Made by a program: the position numbers and the translations under genes | Notes under the pieces: model-generated | What the model was told of the DNA's origin: nothing | Databases searched by the model: none | What the model saw: the letters and a program-made list of their open reading frames with translations, nothing else | Assembly: GCA_035772735.1 (NCBI GenBank) | Contig: JASDFA010000018.1 | Coordinates: 55,892,001-55,956,000 of the forward strand | DNA from: Datura wrightii | Taxonomy: Eukaryota > Streptophyta > Magnoliopsida > Solanales > Solanaceae | Direction: 5' to 3' | DNA: 64,000 nt | Shown: one piece after another, positions 45,754-55,890 of the stretch | How the letters are laid out: each line of letters begins with the position of its first letter | How positions within the stretch are numbered: the first letter of the stretch is position 1

Positions 45754-47176
45754 TGTTCGGTCATTTGTTATATGGGTATATAACTACACGCAAGTTCACG
45801 TGGTCGAACAAGTAGTAAAGTGGCTCAAGTAAGCCAAGTATCGATCCCACAGGGACTGGGATAAGGTAACAATTAATCAAGTGTTACTATATTTTCAGTT
45901 TAACAATGAAGACAACAGTGTAACCAAGAGTTTATATTTTTGGATTCTAAATTTTATGCTAAGTCTAAAACAAGTATCTAATGTGAGTCTGAACTATGAA
46001 TGTGAGCATACTGAGGTTAATTGAACATGTAAAGAAATTAATTATCGATATAATTTGGTTAACCTTTCCTCCGATTGCTAGTCAAGAACTAATGCCAATG
46101 GATTAAAACTCTCGTATTTAACCCAACTTAAGAATCATGAACCGTCCACCTATATTTCTGTGATTAAACGAAAATTCATGTTCTAGCCATACAAACCCGG
46201 TTCCTAAATTGACTAATACGACTTTCAGGTATATTTCTATCCTGAAGGTAAATCAATTCTCAATTTTCCCATACTGAGAAAGGATCATATCCTATTAATT
46301 CACAACTTTCCAATTTCTTGCTCTCTCGAGTGAAACCGGACTTTTTAGATATACATTAACGTAGGCCACACATTAATGCAGTAAGAACAAGAATCAATAG
46401 AACAACCATGCAAGAAAAGATGAAAAACCAAAGAATCAATAATCACATTTCATTACAATTGTTCTTAACCTCAACAAGAAGAGGAATTAGCCACTCATTT
46501 GTGGATTAAACATCGTTAAATGAGTGTTAAACATACAAGCAATTGAATTCAAGGAGAAGGAAAGAGAGAAAAACCCTGATAATTTCATCCCCTCAACTGC
46601 CTGTAACCCACGTTCTTGCTCCACCAAGTCAGAATATTGAAAAATGAACCTAAGTGTTCTATTTATACTAGTGGGAATTTTTCTCAGAATAACAAGCAAC
46701 GTGTCACGGAGTGCATCGCAGAGCACTGCCTCCGTGACACGCCACCGATGCGGACCCTCACTGGAAGTTGGGGGTCCAGGTAATCAGGCCCAACGTGGCA
46801 CGACGTGCAACGCGGAGCCAGGCCACCGTGCCACGGACCCACCGCAAACCTTCATTGGAAATAGGCCGAAAATTCCCTATCCAGGCAGAAGGCCTCCGCG
46901 ATGGCAGCGTGACATGGCTCCATCGCGGAGCCTCTTTATTTTGTGCCTTCCAATGCCTTGTCCTTTGCTCACATCTGAGTCCTACCCCGATCTCTTCCAA
47001 CACGCATTTAGCTTCCCAAAATTACATTTTACCTGCAAAACAATGCTAATCATGTTGGTTAGTATAAATTCATATTTTATTACCAATCACATGAGAATGT
47101 ATAAACATTGATAGATAAATAAGGCTAACATGACACATTTGAGTATCACTTGGGCATATAAATTTGCCCAAGATCA
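45754..47176 (-). repeat. Element D 3' LTR
   Basis: 1,423 bp. Plus strand TGTTCGGTC to CCAAGATCA; minus strand therefore starts TGATCTTGGGC like the B LTRs. Preceded on the plus-left side by the ACAAC duplication. Confidence 0.95.
46660..46930 (-). promoter_or_regulatory. D 3' LTR promoter: word array and TATAAATA
   Basis: Minus strand: a GC-rich array (46700-46930) with CACGGAG/CTCCGTG and GCGGAG words, then TATAAATA (46660-46667). CGTGTCACGGAG (46700-46711) and CTCCGTGACACG (46730-46741) form a perfect 12-bp inverted repeat with an 18-base loop. The 5' LTR carries the same (55005-55012 TATA; 55045-55056 and 55075-55086, one mismatch). Confidence 0.65.
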
Positions 47177-47213
47177 CTTACCCCACACTTAAATCCTTGT
47201 TCGTCCTCGAACA
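47177..47213 (-). other. Element D polypurine tract with TTCGAGGACGAA box
   Basis: Minus strand: GTTCGAGGACGAAC, then ATTTAAGTGTGGGGTAAG directly before the LTR start TGATCTTGGG. The box is a near-palindrome. Confidence 0.8.
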
Positions 47214-48911
47214 ACAATCTTACACCTCATGCAATTTACACCCAAACCTCGCTACTTTGGTTCGAAAATTTAGGTTACGGTCATACCGATTATTCAATAC
47301 AGCAAATCATCAAGAAAACATGCATGGTCCTATCAATGCAATGACCTTCAATACATCAAGACCTCCTAGACTTAAGAATCGACTCTCGATATTGGCAAAC
47401 TCATGTAAATCAGTTGATCAAGACATCCGACACGAAAATTAATCTTTCATCAAGCATGTGCCCTCACAACACAAGCGAATTTTCCCCTTTTTGATCATAT
47501 GAACTCACAAAATTTCAAGCAGGGGCATAAAAACACAATTTCGCTCTCTCTCCCAAAAGAACTCACATGCATCATGTCATGACCCATAAGCTTGCCTTTA
47601 GTGTATTACTCCACTAATATAAAGAAGTGTGATGTAGGATCATGTAGGACTTTAACGGGTTGTAATGTAAGCTACGAAACTAGTAAATATTGAGCTAGAC
47701 AATAATAGCCACTAGTATCCTTAAGCGCATTTTCAATACATCCCATCAAACTCATGGGCATTGTTTCTTTCTTCATCCTCCCATTCTTGAAGTATTTCTT
47801 TAGTTTGGCCCATCTTATTAAGCACACTTGACACAACAACAAAGATTATTCATGCACCTTCATTATAGTTTATTTATAACAAGTGCACCTTCACCCTTTT
47901 CTTTTCTTCCATCACTCTGCTTTTCTTTTCTTTTCACCATTCTCACTCTTTGACACTTTGGGAAAATGATTTTCTCTTCTTAAGCGCTTAAGAGTTTTGG
48001 ATCAAATTTTTGGCTAATGAAAAGAAGGGATTAAGCTCGGTTTACACTTTTTGACAAAAGAAAAATTAATAGGCTAAAGGCTCAACGGGCTGACTAGGGT
48101 ACACAATCAAGGTGGGTACAATAATGAAAAATAGAAACTTTCGGTTAAAAACAAAGAAATGCCTACATCCTTTCCTACAATACACCTCCTTCATTTCGTT
48201 TTGTACACACACCAGGCAAGTTCTAGACACTTCACAATGGCATGGAATAACAAAACCTCACTTCACACTTATTGCACATGCTCAATTCAAGATGTATTCA
48301 CAGACTCTCCAATCAGCTAATTACAGGAATTCAAACATTAAGCCTCAATCACACTGAATCGACTCTATGGCCTAGGTATCTCAACATATTTACAAAGTTG
48401 CATGCTTTCATACGAATCACATTTGCATTTTAAATATCATGTACAACACGCAACCAGAATTCCGCAACCATAAAGTAACTACAAGTTTTGGGATGCAACC
48501 CACAAAAGAAAAACAACTGAAAAATAAATGAAAAATCTACTCCTAACGACTATATTTCCCTTAAGACGGTCGTCATCCATCCATCATAAGGAACGGTCAC
48601 TAACTAGGGCTTCAGTTCAATGGGACCATTCTCGGTAAAAGAACCGAAAACAAACGCCGAGAAACCCAAGAATTGAAAAAAAATAAAAAACAAAAAATTT
48701 TGAAAATATCGATCATTTCGATAAACAAAAATATGTACCAAATCAGCTAGCAACATTCAGCAACACACAACAGTTTTACATATAATTACAATACAGAACA
48801 ACAACTTAACAATCACAAATCACAGGGTCAGAAAATTTTGTTCACAGGCACAACAACAGATTAGGACATACATAACAACACAACCAACACCTAACTACTC
48901 CCACCCCACAC
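47214..48911 (-). other. Element D non-coding 3' region
   Basis: No coding sequence recognised; AT-rich with CTTTTCTTTTC runs near 47900-47935. At its upstream end a second polypurine-like box, TAAGTGTGGGGTGGG (48900-48914 on the minus strand, preceded by TTCGAGA), lies right after ORF3, as in B. Confidence 0.65.
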
Positions 48912-50215
48912 TTATCTCGAACACTCTCCCCAGTTTTCACAGAAATTAAAATAGCACAAAAATTGGGTGGTGGAACTCCCTGATAAATCAAAATACTCCA
49001 CTTCTTCATCAGGTGCTACTGCTTCATCTCCCATGTCTGAATCACCCCCGTCGTCATCATAAGACTCCACATCAGAGTCCTCCCGACGTGTCTCCTCATC
49101 TGTGGGGACATCATCATCTGTGGGCTCTACAAATGCTGGCCCCACTCGGCATAGAGCCTTGGCGTTTTCGCCAAAAGGGTAGTCTAGCTTGAGCTGCCAT
49201 AGCTCCTCCTCTGTTGCCGGCCTCCCGCCTATCCTCAGCTGGATCATCTGCATCCCGTACATGCGAGCCATGTACTGATCATCCCGAGCATATCGCTCGC
49301 CTAGTGTAAGAACAGGCCCGTGGGTGGTGTCGGGAGCCTTAGTTTAGGTGACATCTAAGGCCCGCCGCTCCATCTGCGGAATATAGTCAAGGGCCTCTTC
49401 CTCAACATCTAGGCCCCTCAGGAATGTGGTGAGTAGTCCACCAAATCCGTATCTGTGCCCCTAATGCAACCGGGCTCTCTCATGGCAGAGATAATCACCG
49501 CCCCCACGTTGATCTCCAGCCCTTTAATCAGGGCGTACACCAGGCATACACGATCCCGGGTTACATCTGTCATATGTACCCCCGGGATTAGGCAGGAACA
49601 GTCGATCTTAAGCCATATCCTGGCTTCCCTGTTCATCTGTGAATAGGGCAAAGTCTGATGGTAGCCCCTCTCCTTGTGTCTGCTCCATCTAGCTGTCGAT
49701 CGGGTTCCACACAAAGTGCGTCTGATGTCCGCATATGGTGGAGTGATGTTCAGCTGTCGAAGCACGTGGGCGTCTGTATCCCGCGCCCCTATGATAGCAT
49801 TGAGGTGGTGGGGCTCAAAGGTGACTATTTGCCCTCTGATTTTGATGGTGTGACTTCTGAGAGTCGGGTTCCAATTGGCGTAGAATTCCCGAGTCAGGTG
49901 CAAGTTGCATTCCTTGGGCTCTTCAAAGATGAAGTTGAGCCCAGCTGCCTCGATCCTGTGGACAATCCTAGGGAACTCCTGTGCCAACGGTTCTCGTGCT
50001 ATGTGTTCCTCGGGGAAGTACTTGCTCTCCTTGTGCTTTGCGTACCACTTCTTCCCCTCTTCCGTCACCCACCTGGTTTCGTATTGGCGGCATTGGCCGC
50101 ATGGAACCACTGGTTCTGCTGGGACTGCTGTGCCCAGTCTGATTCTCTTTCTTCCAGCGCCAGACGTTGATGCGTCTTTCCCTTTTTCTTGCCTGCTTGC
50201 CCTTTTTTCCTGTCA
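48912..50215 (-). pseudogene. Element D ORF3, nearly intact, with basic start and acidic end
   Basis: Accessory protein of unknown role. The N-terminus after a likely 3' splice site (ending GACAG near 50216) is strongly basic in one frame (KKGQAGKKKGKTHQR). The core in 50110-49418 (230 codons without a stop) has GKKWYAKHKESKYFPEEHIA, PKECNLHLTREFYANWNPTL, HLNAIIGARDTDAHVLRQL and DVTRDRVCLVYALIKGLEIN. After a frameshift near 49430 it continues as MARMYGMQMIQLRIGGRPAT and ends in an acidic tail (EDSDVESYDDDGGDSDMGDE) with a stop at 48912-48914. The family matches ORF3 of B and resembles that of C. Confidence 0.75.
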
Positions 50216-51250
50216 ACCCACATAGACAAGATCAATGTTAAGCCAATGAGCATTAGCTTTGACTAAGGTCGGGTTAAGCTAGGCTACCCCACACTTAGTC
50301 CTTAGCTAAAATTACAACATTACGGCAAGATCATACCTATTTACACAAACAAACAACCAAATATACAACCATGCTTAGTGCATTCGAAGAATTCGACGGT
50401 ATATATTTTATGTACTACTCAGACTTCGTACAGCTAACCACAATCATTACCATCGATAATCATTTTATCTTATCGCACCTAGCAAGGAGAAACAAAGAAA
50501 CGAAAACAACAAGAATTTATCTACATGAACCTATACAACTCACCCAATTCTTGCAAATTTCAATGTTCCCCTAACCCGAGAATTCGTCGGTCTTTTAGCA
50601 TAATAACAACTAGCACATCAACTCATCTCACTCAACATGTACAACCCATCATGAATTTCAATAGTTCACTACATTTTTCCACTTCAAATTCAAAAACAAG
50701 CCCTAGCTATGATTGTATCAACAAAAATTTGATTAAATTATGCAATTAACGAGTTCAAGCGATCACAATGATACTCTAAACATCCATCAACAACAATTCA
50801 ATTGAATTTACGCTTAATTTCTACTTAGGGCAAGTTTAGCTCACATCACATGCTCAATATCGAAGAAAATCAACAAGAAATGAGATGGAATTGAGGAACA
50901 TACCTTAAATTTGAAGAATTGAAGAAAACTCAATGAAATCCTTGGCCTACTCCGTGTCACGTTGAAGGGGGAGGGGTTTTAGGGAGATTGGTCGCGGAGT
51001 GTGTGAGAAATAAGGAAAATTGAGGGGGATTCGGGTTTAAAAGTGGAAAACTCGTGCGGGTCACCCGGCGACCCGGTGTGACCCGTCACGATATACACAG
51101 CAACGTGTCACGGAGTGCATCGCGGAGCACTGCCTCCGTGACACGGAGCTGTCGCGAGGGTGTTCTGGAATTCTTTTAAAATTCTGGATTTATACCTCAA
51201 CTTGTCACGGAGGGTAACGCGGAGGCCCTCCTCCGTGACACGGAGCTATC
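50216..51250 (-). promoter_or_regulatory. D spacer: word array, TTTAAA box and candidate leader intron
   Basis: Minus-strand order: two inverted pairs of the LTR word (51203-51212 with 51231-51240; 51104-51115 with 51134-51145, a perfect 12-bp stem) and GAGGTATAAATCC between them. Next come CTTTTAAACCCG (about 51031-51042), a pyrimidine-rich leader, a strong plant-type 5' splice site AAGGTATGTT (about 50895-50905) and an AT-rich stretch. CTAAGTGTGGGGTAG (50284-50298) and the 3' splice site TGGGTTGACAG at 50216 follow. ORF3 begins immediately after. Arrangement seen; function inferred. Confidence 0.45.
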
Positions 51251-51511
51251 GCCCTAGCTCACTGTTTTGCCACTTTTTCTTGATTTTCATACCTCGAATA
51301 TTCCTTTGTGATTCCTTGTATATTTTCCCTCCGTTCGACCTGAAATTCATTCTACTACAAGAAATTGGTTAGAATTATAGGTTTCACTCAAAATAAAAAT
51401 AAAAATAACAACAAAAATGAAAACTAAAATTTTTGTTGTTAATAAAGAAAATAAAAGAAAATGAATAAAAATAAATAAAAAAATCTATTCACAATTTACA
51501 AAGAAAAATTT

Positions 51512-51560
51512 CACGGGTTGCCTCCCGTGCAGCGCCTGGTTTACCGTCGCGGCTCGACGT
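51512..51560 (-). promoter_or_regulatory. Post-protease box and hairpin of D
   Basis: Minus strand: CGAGCCGCGACGGTAAACC, then CACGGGAGGCAACCCGTG (51512-51529), a perfect 6-bp stem with loop AGGCAA, 40 nt after the protease stop. C and H have CTTGGG/CCCAAG with the same loop, so the stem has changed on both sides. Confidence 0.75.
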
Positions 51561-51568
51561 CATTCAGC

Positions 51569-52525
51569 TCAGTTGTCCTCTAGGGTGATAAAAGTTTTCT
51601 CTCGACCACCATCCTCCCCCCAGTAGTGCTTACATCGTTCAGGTGGTTTTCCCAATAACTCTCGTGAATCCTTTATCCGCGCATTATCAACTCGATCAAT
51701 CACATTGATCACCGAGAGTTCCTCGTACACAGTCGGGAGCTTGGAGGCCTTGTACACATCGAACACTTCCCCCTTGTCGTGTGCTCGCATGGTTAGCTGC
51801 CCCGCAGCTACATCAATCAGCGCTTTCCCGGTCGCCAAGAAAGGACGTCCCAAAATAAATTGGACTTCAGCGTCTGGTTCAAAATCCAGCACGACAAAAT
51901 CTACCGGGAAGATCAGGGAGCCAACTTGCACCAGAACGTCCTCCACAATGCCATCAGGTCTGGCTAAGGACTGATCCGCCAATTGCAAGATCACTGTTGT
52001 GGGTCTAGGACTCCCTAGACCCAGCTTTTTGAATACCGATGACGGCATCAAATTAATGCTCGCTCCCAAATCACATAATCCATGAGCTCGGATACTCTGC
52101 CCAATAGTAATCTGTATAGTAAAACTCCCAGGATCTTTGAGCTTTGTGGGCAGTCGGTTTTGTATTCGGGAAGTGCACTCCTCCGTAAGAGCCACCGTAG
52201 CATACTCAGTCAACCGACTTTTGTTTGCCATGATGTCCTTTATATACTTGGCATACTTCGGCACTCCTTGCAAAACATCAACAAGAGGTAAGTTAATATG
52301 TACCTGTTTCAGCACCTCCATGAATTTCTTGAAACACGCCTCCTCCCTGTGTTTCTTTAATCGTTGAGGGAACGGGGGTGGTGGTCTTTCTGATTCAGAT
52401 TCCTTAGTCTTCCCCCTCTCATCACTTTGCTCCCTCTCGACTTCTGCTGCTCCCGATTGTTGAGGTGGTCTTTCTGGTTCCACCTCTTTCAGTTGCCAAC
52501 CACTCCTTGTGGTCACCGCATTCAC
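51569..52525 (-). CDS. Element D aspartic protease domain, open and intact
   Basis: 318 codons without a stop. It is in frame with the gag segment 53113-52640 except for one TAA (52640-52642), so it is really the 3' part of a gag-protease polyprotein; the ATG at 52525 is just the first methionine after that stop. PFPQRLKKHREEACFKKFME and HINLPLVDVLQGVPKYAKYI form the linker. GSFTIQITIG leads to CDLGASINLMP with the catalytic D-x-G. ILQLADQSLARPDGIVEDVL and FILGRPFLATGKALIDV are the flap and C-terminal blocks. It would process the Gag polyprotein in virus-like particles. Confidence 0.88.
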   Translation of the reverse strand: MNAVTTRSGWQLKEVEPERPPQQSGAAEVEREQSDERGKTKESESERPPPPFPQRLKKHREEACFKKFMEVLKQVHINLPLVDVLQGVPKYAKYIKDIMANKSRLTEYATVALTEECTSRIQNRLPTKLKDPGSFTIQITIGQSIRAHGLCDLGASINLMPSSVFKKLGLGSPRPTTVILQLADQSLARPDGIVEDVLVQVGSLIFPVDFVVLDFEPDAEVQFILGRPFLATGKALIDVAAGQLTMRAHDKGEVFDVYKASKLPTVYEELSVINVIDRVDNARIKDSRELLGKPPERCKHYWGEDGGREKTFITLEDN

Positions 52526-52639
52526 CTGCTTGGGGTTGGGATCTGTGTCACTCGGAAGTCCTCCTCTAGGCCTCGTATTTTGGGCTCCAGCAAATTGCCC
52601 AAATTGATATTCAAGTGCCTTGGTAGCTAACTGGTAGTT

Positions 52640-53971
52640 TTACACCTCGGCTGCCAATTTCACATAGTCAGCCTGCAATTGAGCTTGGTTAGCTATCATC
52701 ATCTTGAACATCTCCTCAATGTTGGGTGATGGTGGTGGAGGAGGTGCATTGTTGTTTCTAAATTGTGCTTGATAATTCTGCTTCCCTCCTTGGTTCCTTT
52801 GCACACCCTGACTCAAACTTTGCCCCTGATGGTTGTTGCTACCCCAGGAGAAATTAGGATGATTCCTCCAATTGGAATTGTAGTTGTTGCCATACTGTTG
52901 GTGGTTGTTCCTTTGTACATTTCCCACAAAGTTCACCGAGTCAGGATTTGGTCCACAACACTCAGCTGAGTGCTCACTACTCCCGCACACTTCACACCAA
53001 ATCTGCTGCACAGCATTCACTGGGGCTTGAGGCTGGTTCATTGTCATGTTACTGAAGTGGGTGTTGAGTTGATTCTGTAAGGAAGCTATCTGTAGCAATA
53101 GCTGTAAAACCATCCACTTCTAGAACTCCTGCTGCTTTCCATGTCCCTCCTCTTGATGAATCAGCATTCTACTTCGGATTACCCTGCGAAATATGGTTCA
53201 ACAAGGTATACAGCTCCTCATAAGTTTTCTCCAGCGCTTGTCCCCCAGCTGCTGAGTATAGAAATATTTTTGTATGGGGTTCCAAACCCTCTATAAAAGT
53301 GTGCACCAGCACATCATTGGATTGATGATGATGAGGACAATCCCGCAACATGGACTTGAATCTCTCCCAAGCCTGATATAGATTCTCTCCCTCTCTCTGT
53401 TTAAAACTTAGAATTTGACTTCTAAGTCTTGCTGTTTTACCAGAGGGAAAAAATCATATCAAGAATTTCCTTGCAAGATCATCCCACGTTGAAATAGAAT
53501 TAGGTGGCTCAGCTTTCAACCACCTCTTGGCTTCTCCCAACAGTGAAAATGGGAACAATTAAGCCGGACATAATCTGATGACACTCCAACGGGGATGTAA
53601 GTGTCACTTATCTCCAAGAAATTTTGGAGATGCTGCTATGGATCTTCATGAGGGAGACCTGTAAACTGCCCGCTAGTGTGCAACAATTGCACCATGTTTT
53701 GTTTAAGCTTGAACCTCCCTCCTGGCTCAGGTTTGCGGATGCTAGATGTGACATTATTAGCATGTGGGATTGCCACCTCGCGAACCGGCCGAGCTGCTAC
53801 TTCTTCGGGCACTAACATTGCCTGTACTACTGGTGGATTCTGTTGTTTCTCCATGAATGTTTGTCTGAGCAACTGCAGCTTTCTTTCTAGAGCTTCTCTC
53901 CGCTGACGATGAAATAATCTTTCTGGCTCTAAATATGAGTCCACCAGTCCTTTTCTCTTGCCAGTGTTCAA
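52640..53971 (-). pseudogene. gag: Element D gag, lightly damaged
   Basis: Starts MNTGKRKGLVDSYLEPERLF 128 nt after the 5' LTR. EALERKLQLLRQTFMEKQQ may be a short coiled coil. The core continues as FLEISDTYIPVGVSSDYVRL, then ENLYQAWERFKSMLRDCPHH and TFIEGLEPHTKIFLYSAAGG (53351-53169). LLQIASLQNQLNTHFSNMTM, the cysteine motif CEVCGSSEHSAECC and a Gln/Asn-rich region follow (53113-52640). Visible lesions: a stop near 53637, lost bases in 53360-53600, a one-base shift near 53100, and TAA at 52640-52642. Much less damage than in B, C or E. Confidence 0.85.
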
Positions 53972-54073
53972 CAGAGATTAAATCTGCAAAATACAGGCTA
54001 AGACCAAGTTGTCAACACTAAGAAAATAAAAATATAGTAAATTAACACTTAAGAAAATTTCACCAATTGCCAG

Positions 54074-54091
54074 TCCCCGGCAACGGCGCCA
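54074..54091 (-). other. Element D primer-binding site, intact
   Basis: Minus strand TGGCGCCGTTGCCGGGGA, seven bases inside the 5' LTR. Perfect match to the tRNA-Asp-complementary site described for Athila elements. Confidence 0.92.
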
Positions 54092-54098
54092 AAAATGT

Positions 54099-55522
54099 TG
54101 TTCGGTCGTTTGTTATATGGGTATATAACTACACGCAAGTGCACGTGGTCGAACAAGTAGTAAAGTGGCTCAAGTAAGCCAAGTATCGATCCCACAGGGA
54201 CTGGGATAAGGTAACAATTAATCAAGTGTTACTATATTTTCAGTTTAACAATGAAGACAACAGTGTAACCAAGAGTTGATATTTTTGGATTCTAAATTTT
54301 ATGCTAAGTCTAAAACAAGTATCTAATGTGAGTCTGAACTATGAATGTGAGCATACTAAGGTTAATTGAACATGTAAAGAAATTAATTATCGATATAATT
54401 TGGTTAACCTTTCCTCCGGTTGCTAGTCAAGAACTAATGCCAATGGATTAAAACTCTCGTATTTAACCCAACTTAAGAATCATGAACCGTCCACCTACAT
54501 TTCTGTGATTAAACGAAAATTCATGTTCTAGCCATACAAACCCGGTTCCTAAATTGACTAATACGACTTTCAGGTATATTTCTATCCTGAAGGTAAATCA
54601 ATTCTCAATTTTCCCAAACTGAGAAAGGATCATATCCTATTAATTCACAACTTTCCAATTTCTTGCTCTCTCAAGTGAAACCGGACTTTTTAGATATACA
54701 TTAACGTAGGCCACACATCAATTGAGTAAGAACAAGAATCAATAGAACAACCATGGAAGAAAAGATGAAAAACCAAAGAATCAATAATCACATTTCATTA
54801 CAATTGTTCTTAACCTCAGCAAGAAGAGGAATTAGCCACTCATTTGTGGATTAAACATCGTTAAATAAGTGTTAAATATACAAGAAATTGAATTCAAGGA
54901 GAAGGAAAGAGAGAAAAACCCTGATAATTTCGTCCCCTCAACTGCCTGTAACCCACGTTCTTGCTCCACCAAGTCAGAATATTGAAAAATGAACCTAAGT
55001 GTTCTATTTATACTAGTGGGAATTTTTCTCGGAATAACAAGCAACGTGTCACGGAGTGCATCGTGGAGCACTGCCTCTGTGACACGCCACCGACGTGGAC
55101 CCTCACTGGAAGTTGGCGGTCCAGGTAATCAGGCCCAACGTGGCACGACGTGCAACGTGGAGCCAGGCCACCGTGCCACGGACCCAACGCGAACCTTCAC
55201 TGGAAATAGGCTTAAAATTCCCTATCCAGGCAGAAGGCCTCCACGATGGCAGCGTGACACGGCTCCATCGCGGAACCTCTTTATTTTGTGCCTTCCAATG
55301 CCTTGTCCTTTGCTCACATCCGAGTCCAACCCCGATCTCTTCCAACACGCATTTTAGCTTCCCAAAATTACATTTTACCTGCAAAACAATGCTAATCATG
55401 TTGGTTAGTATAAATTCACATTTTATTACCAATCACATGAGAATGTATAAACATTGATAGATAAACAAGGCTAACATGACACATTTGAGTATCACTTTGG
55501 CATATAAATTTGCCCAAGATCA
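54099..55522 (-). repeat. Element D 5' LTR
   Basis: 1,424 bp, nearly identical to 45754-47176. TATA box TATAAATA at 55005-55012 and word array to about 55270 (minus orientation). Followed on the right by ACAAC. Confidence 0.95.
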
Positions 55523-55527
55523 ACAAC

Positions 55528-55890
55528 CACTCATGTATAATACTTCAATAGCTCCAACTCCAACCATTTTCTCTGATGAAGATTTAAATCTTTTTGACTA
55601 AAAACATACTGAAGGCTTTTGTGACCAGTGAAAACATCCACGTGAGCCCCGTAAAGGTAATGCCTCATATTTTCAATGCAAACGCCACTGCTGCCAACTT
55701 AAGGTCATGAGTCAGATAGTTCTTTTCATGAACCTTGAGCTTTCTGGAGGCGTATGCTATCACCTTACCCCGCTGCATTAGAACATAACTGAGTCCAACT
55801 CTGAAAGCGTCACAATACACTACGAACCCATATATTCCTTCTGGTAAGGTTAACATTGGAGTGCTAGTGAGTCGAGTCTTCAACTCCTGG
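55528..55890 (-). pseudogene. pol: Element E RNase H remnant
   Basis: Minus strand: LTLPEGIYGFVVYCDAFRVG with the first catalytic aspartate, then GKVIAYASRKLKVHEKNYLT and HDLKLAAVAFALKI, where lysine replaces the usual glutamate of HDLELA. DVFTGHKSLQY shows glycine where the third catalytic aspartate (TDH) is expected. Runs into the D insertion just after QKDLNLHQRKWLELL. Confidence 0.82.

Larger units (their letters stand above)
45754..55522 (-). mobile_element. Young pol-less Athila-type retrotransposon D
   Basis: 9,769 bp, flanked by ACAAC at 45749-45753 and 55523-55527. LTRs 54099-55522 (5') and 45754-47176 (3') differ at only five positions in roughly the first 330 bp of the left-to-right alignment. 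Interior order on the minus strand: perfect tRNA-Asp-type primer site, gag, protease, box plus hairpin, spacer with word array, ORF3, non-coding region, polypurine tract. There is no RT, RNase H or integrase and no room for them: 52525-51569 is protease, and ORF3 starts near 50215. It would need enzymes from an autonomous relative such as B. Confidence 0.92.

Noticed and set aside
46644..47111. 155-codon open frame, with a similar one at 54989-55357
   Set aside because: Falls inside both D LTRs, antisense to transcription, and is produced by the GC-rich word array. It is duplicated only because LTRs are duplicated.
49658..50170. 170-codon plus-strand open frame
   Set aside because: Antisense to D's ORF3, which matches ORF3 of B residue by residue.
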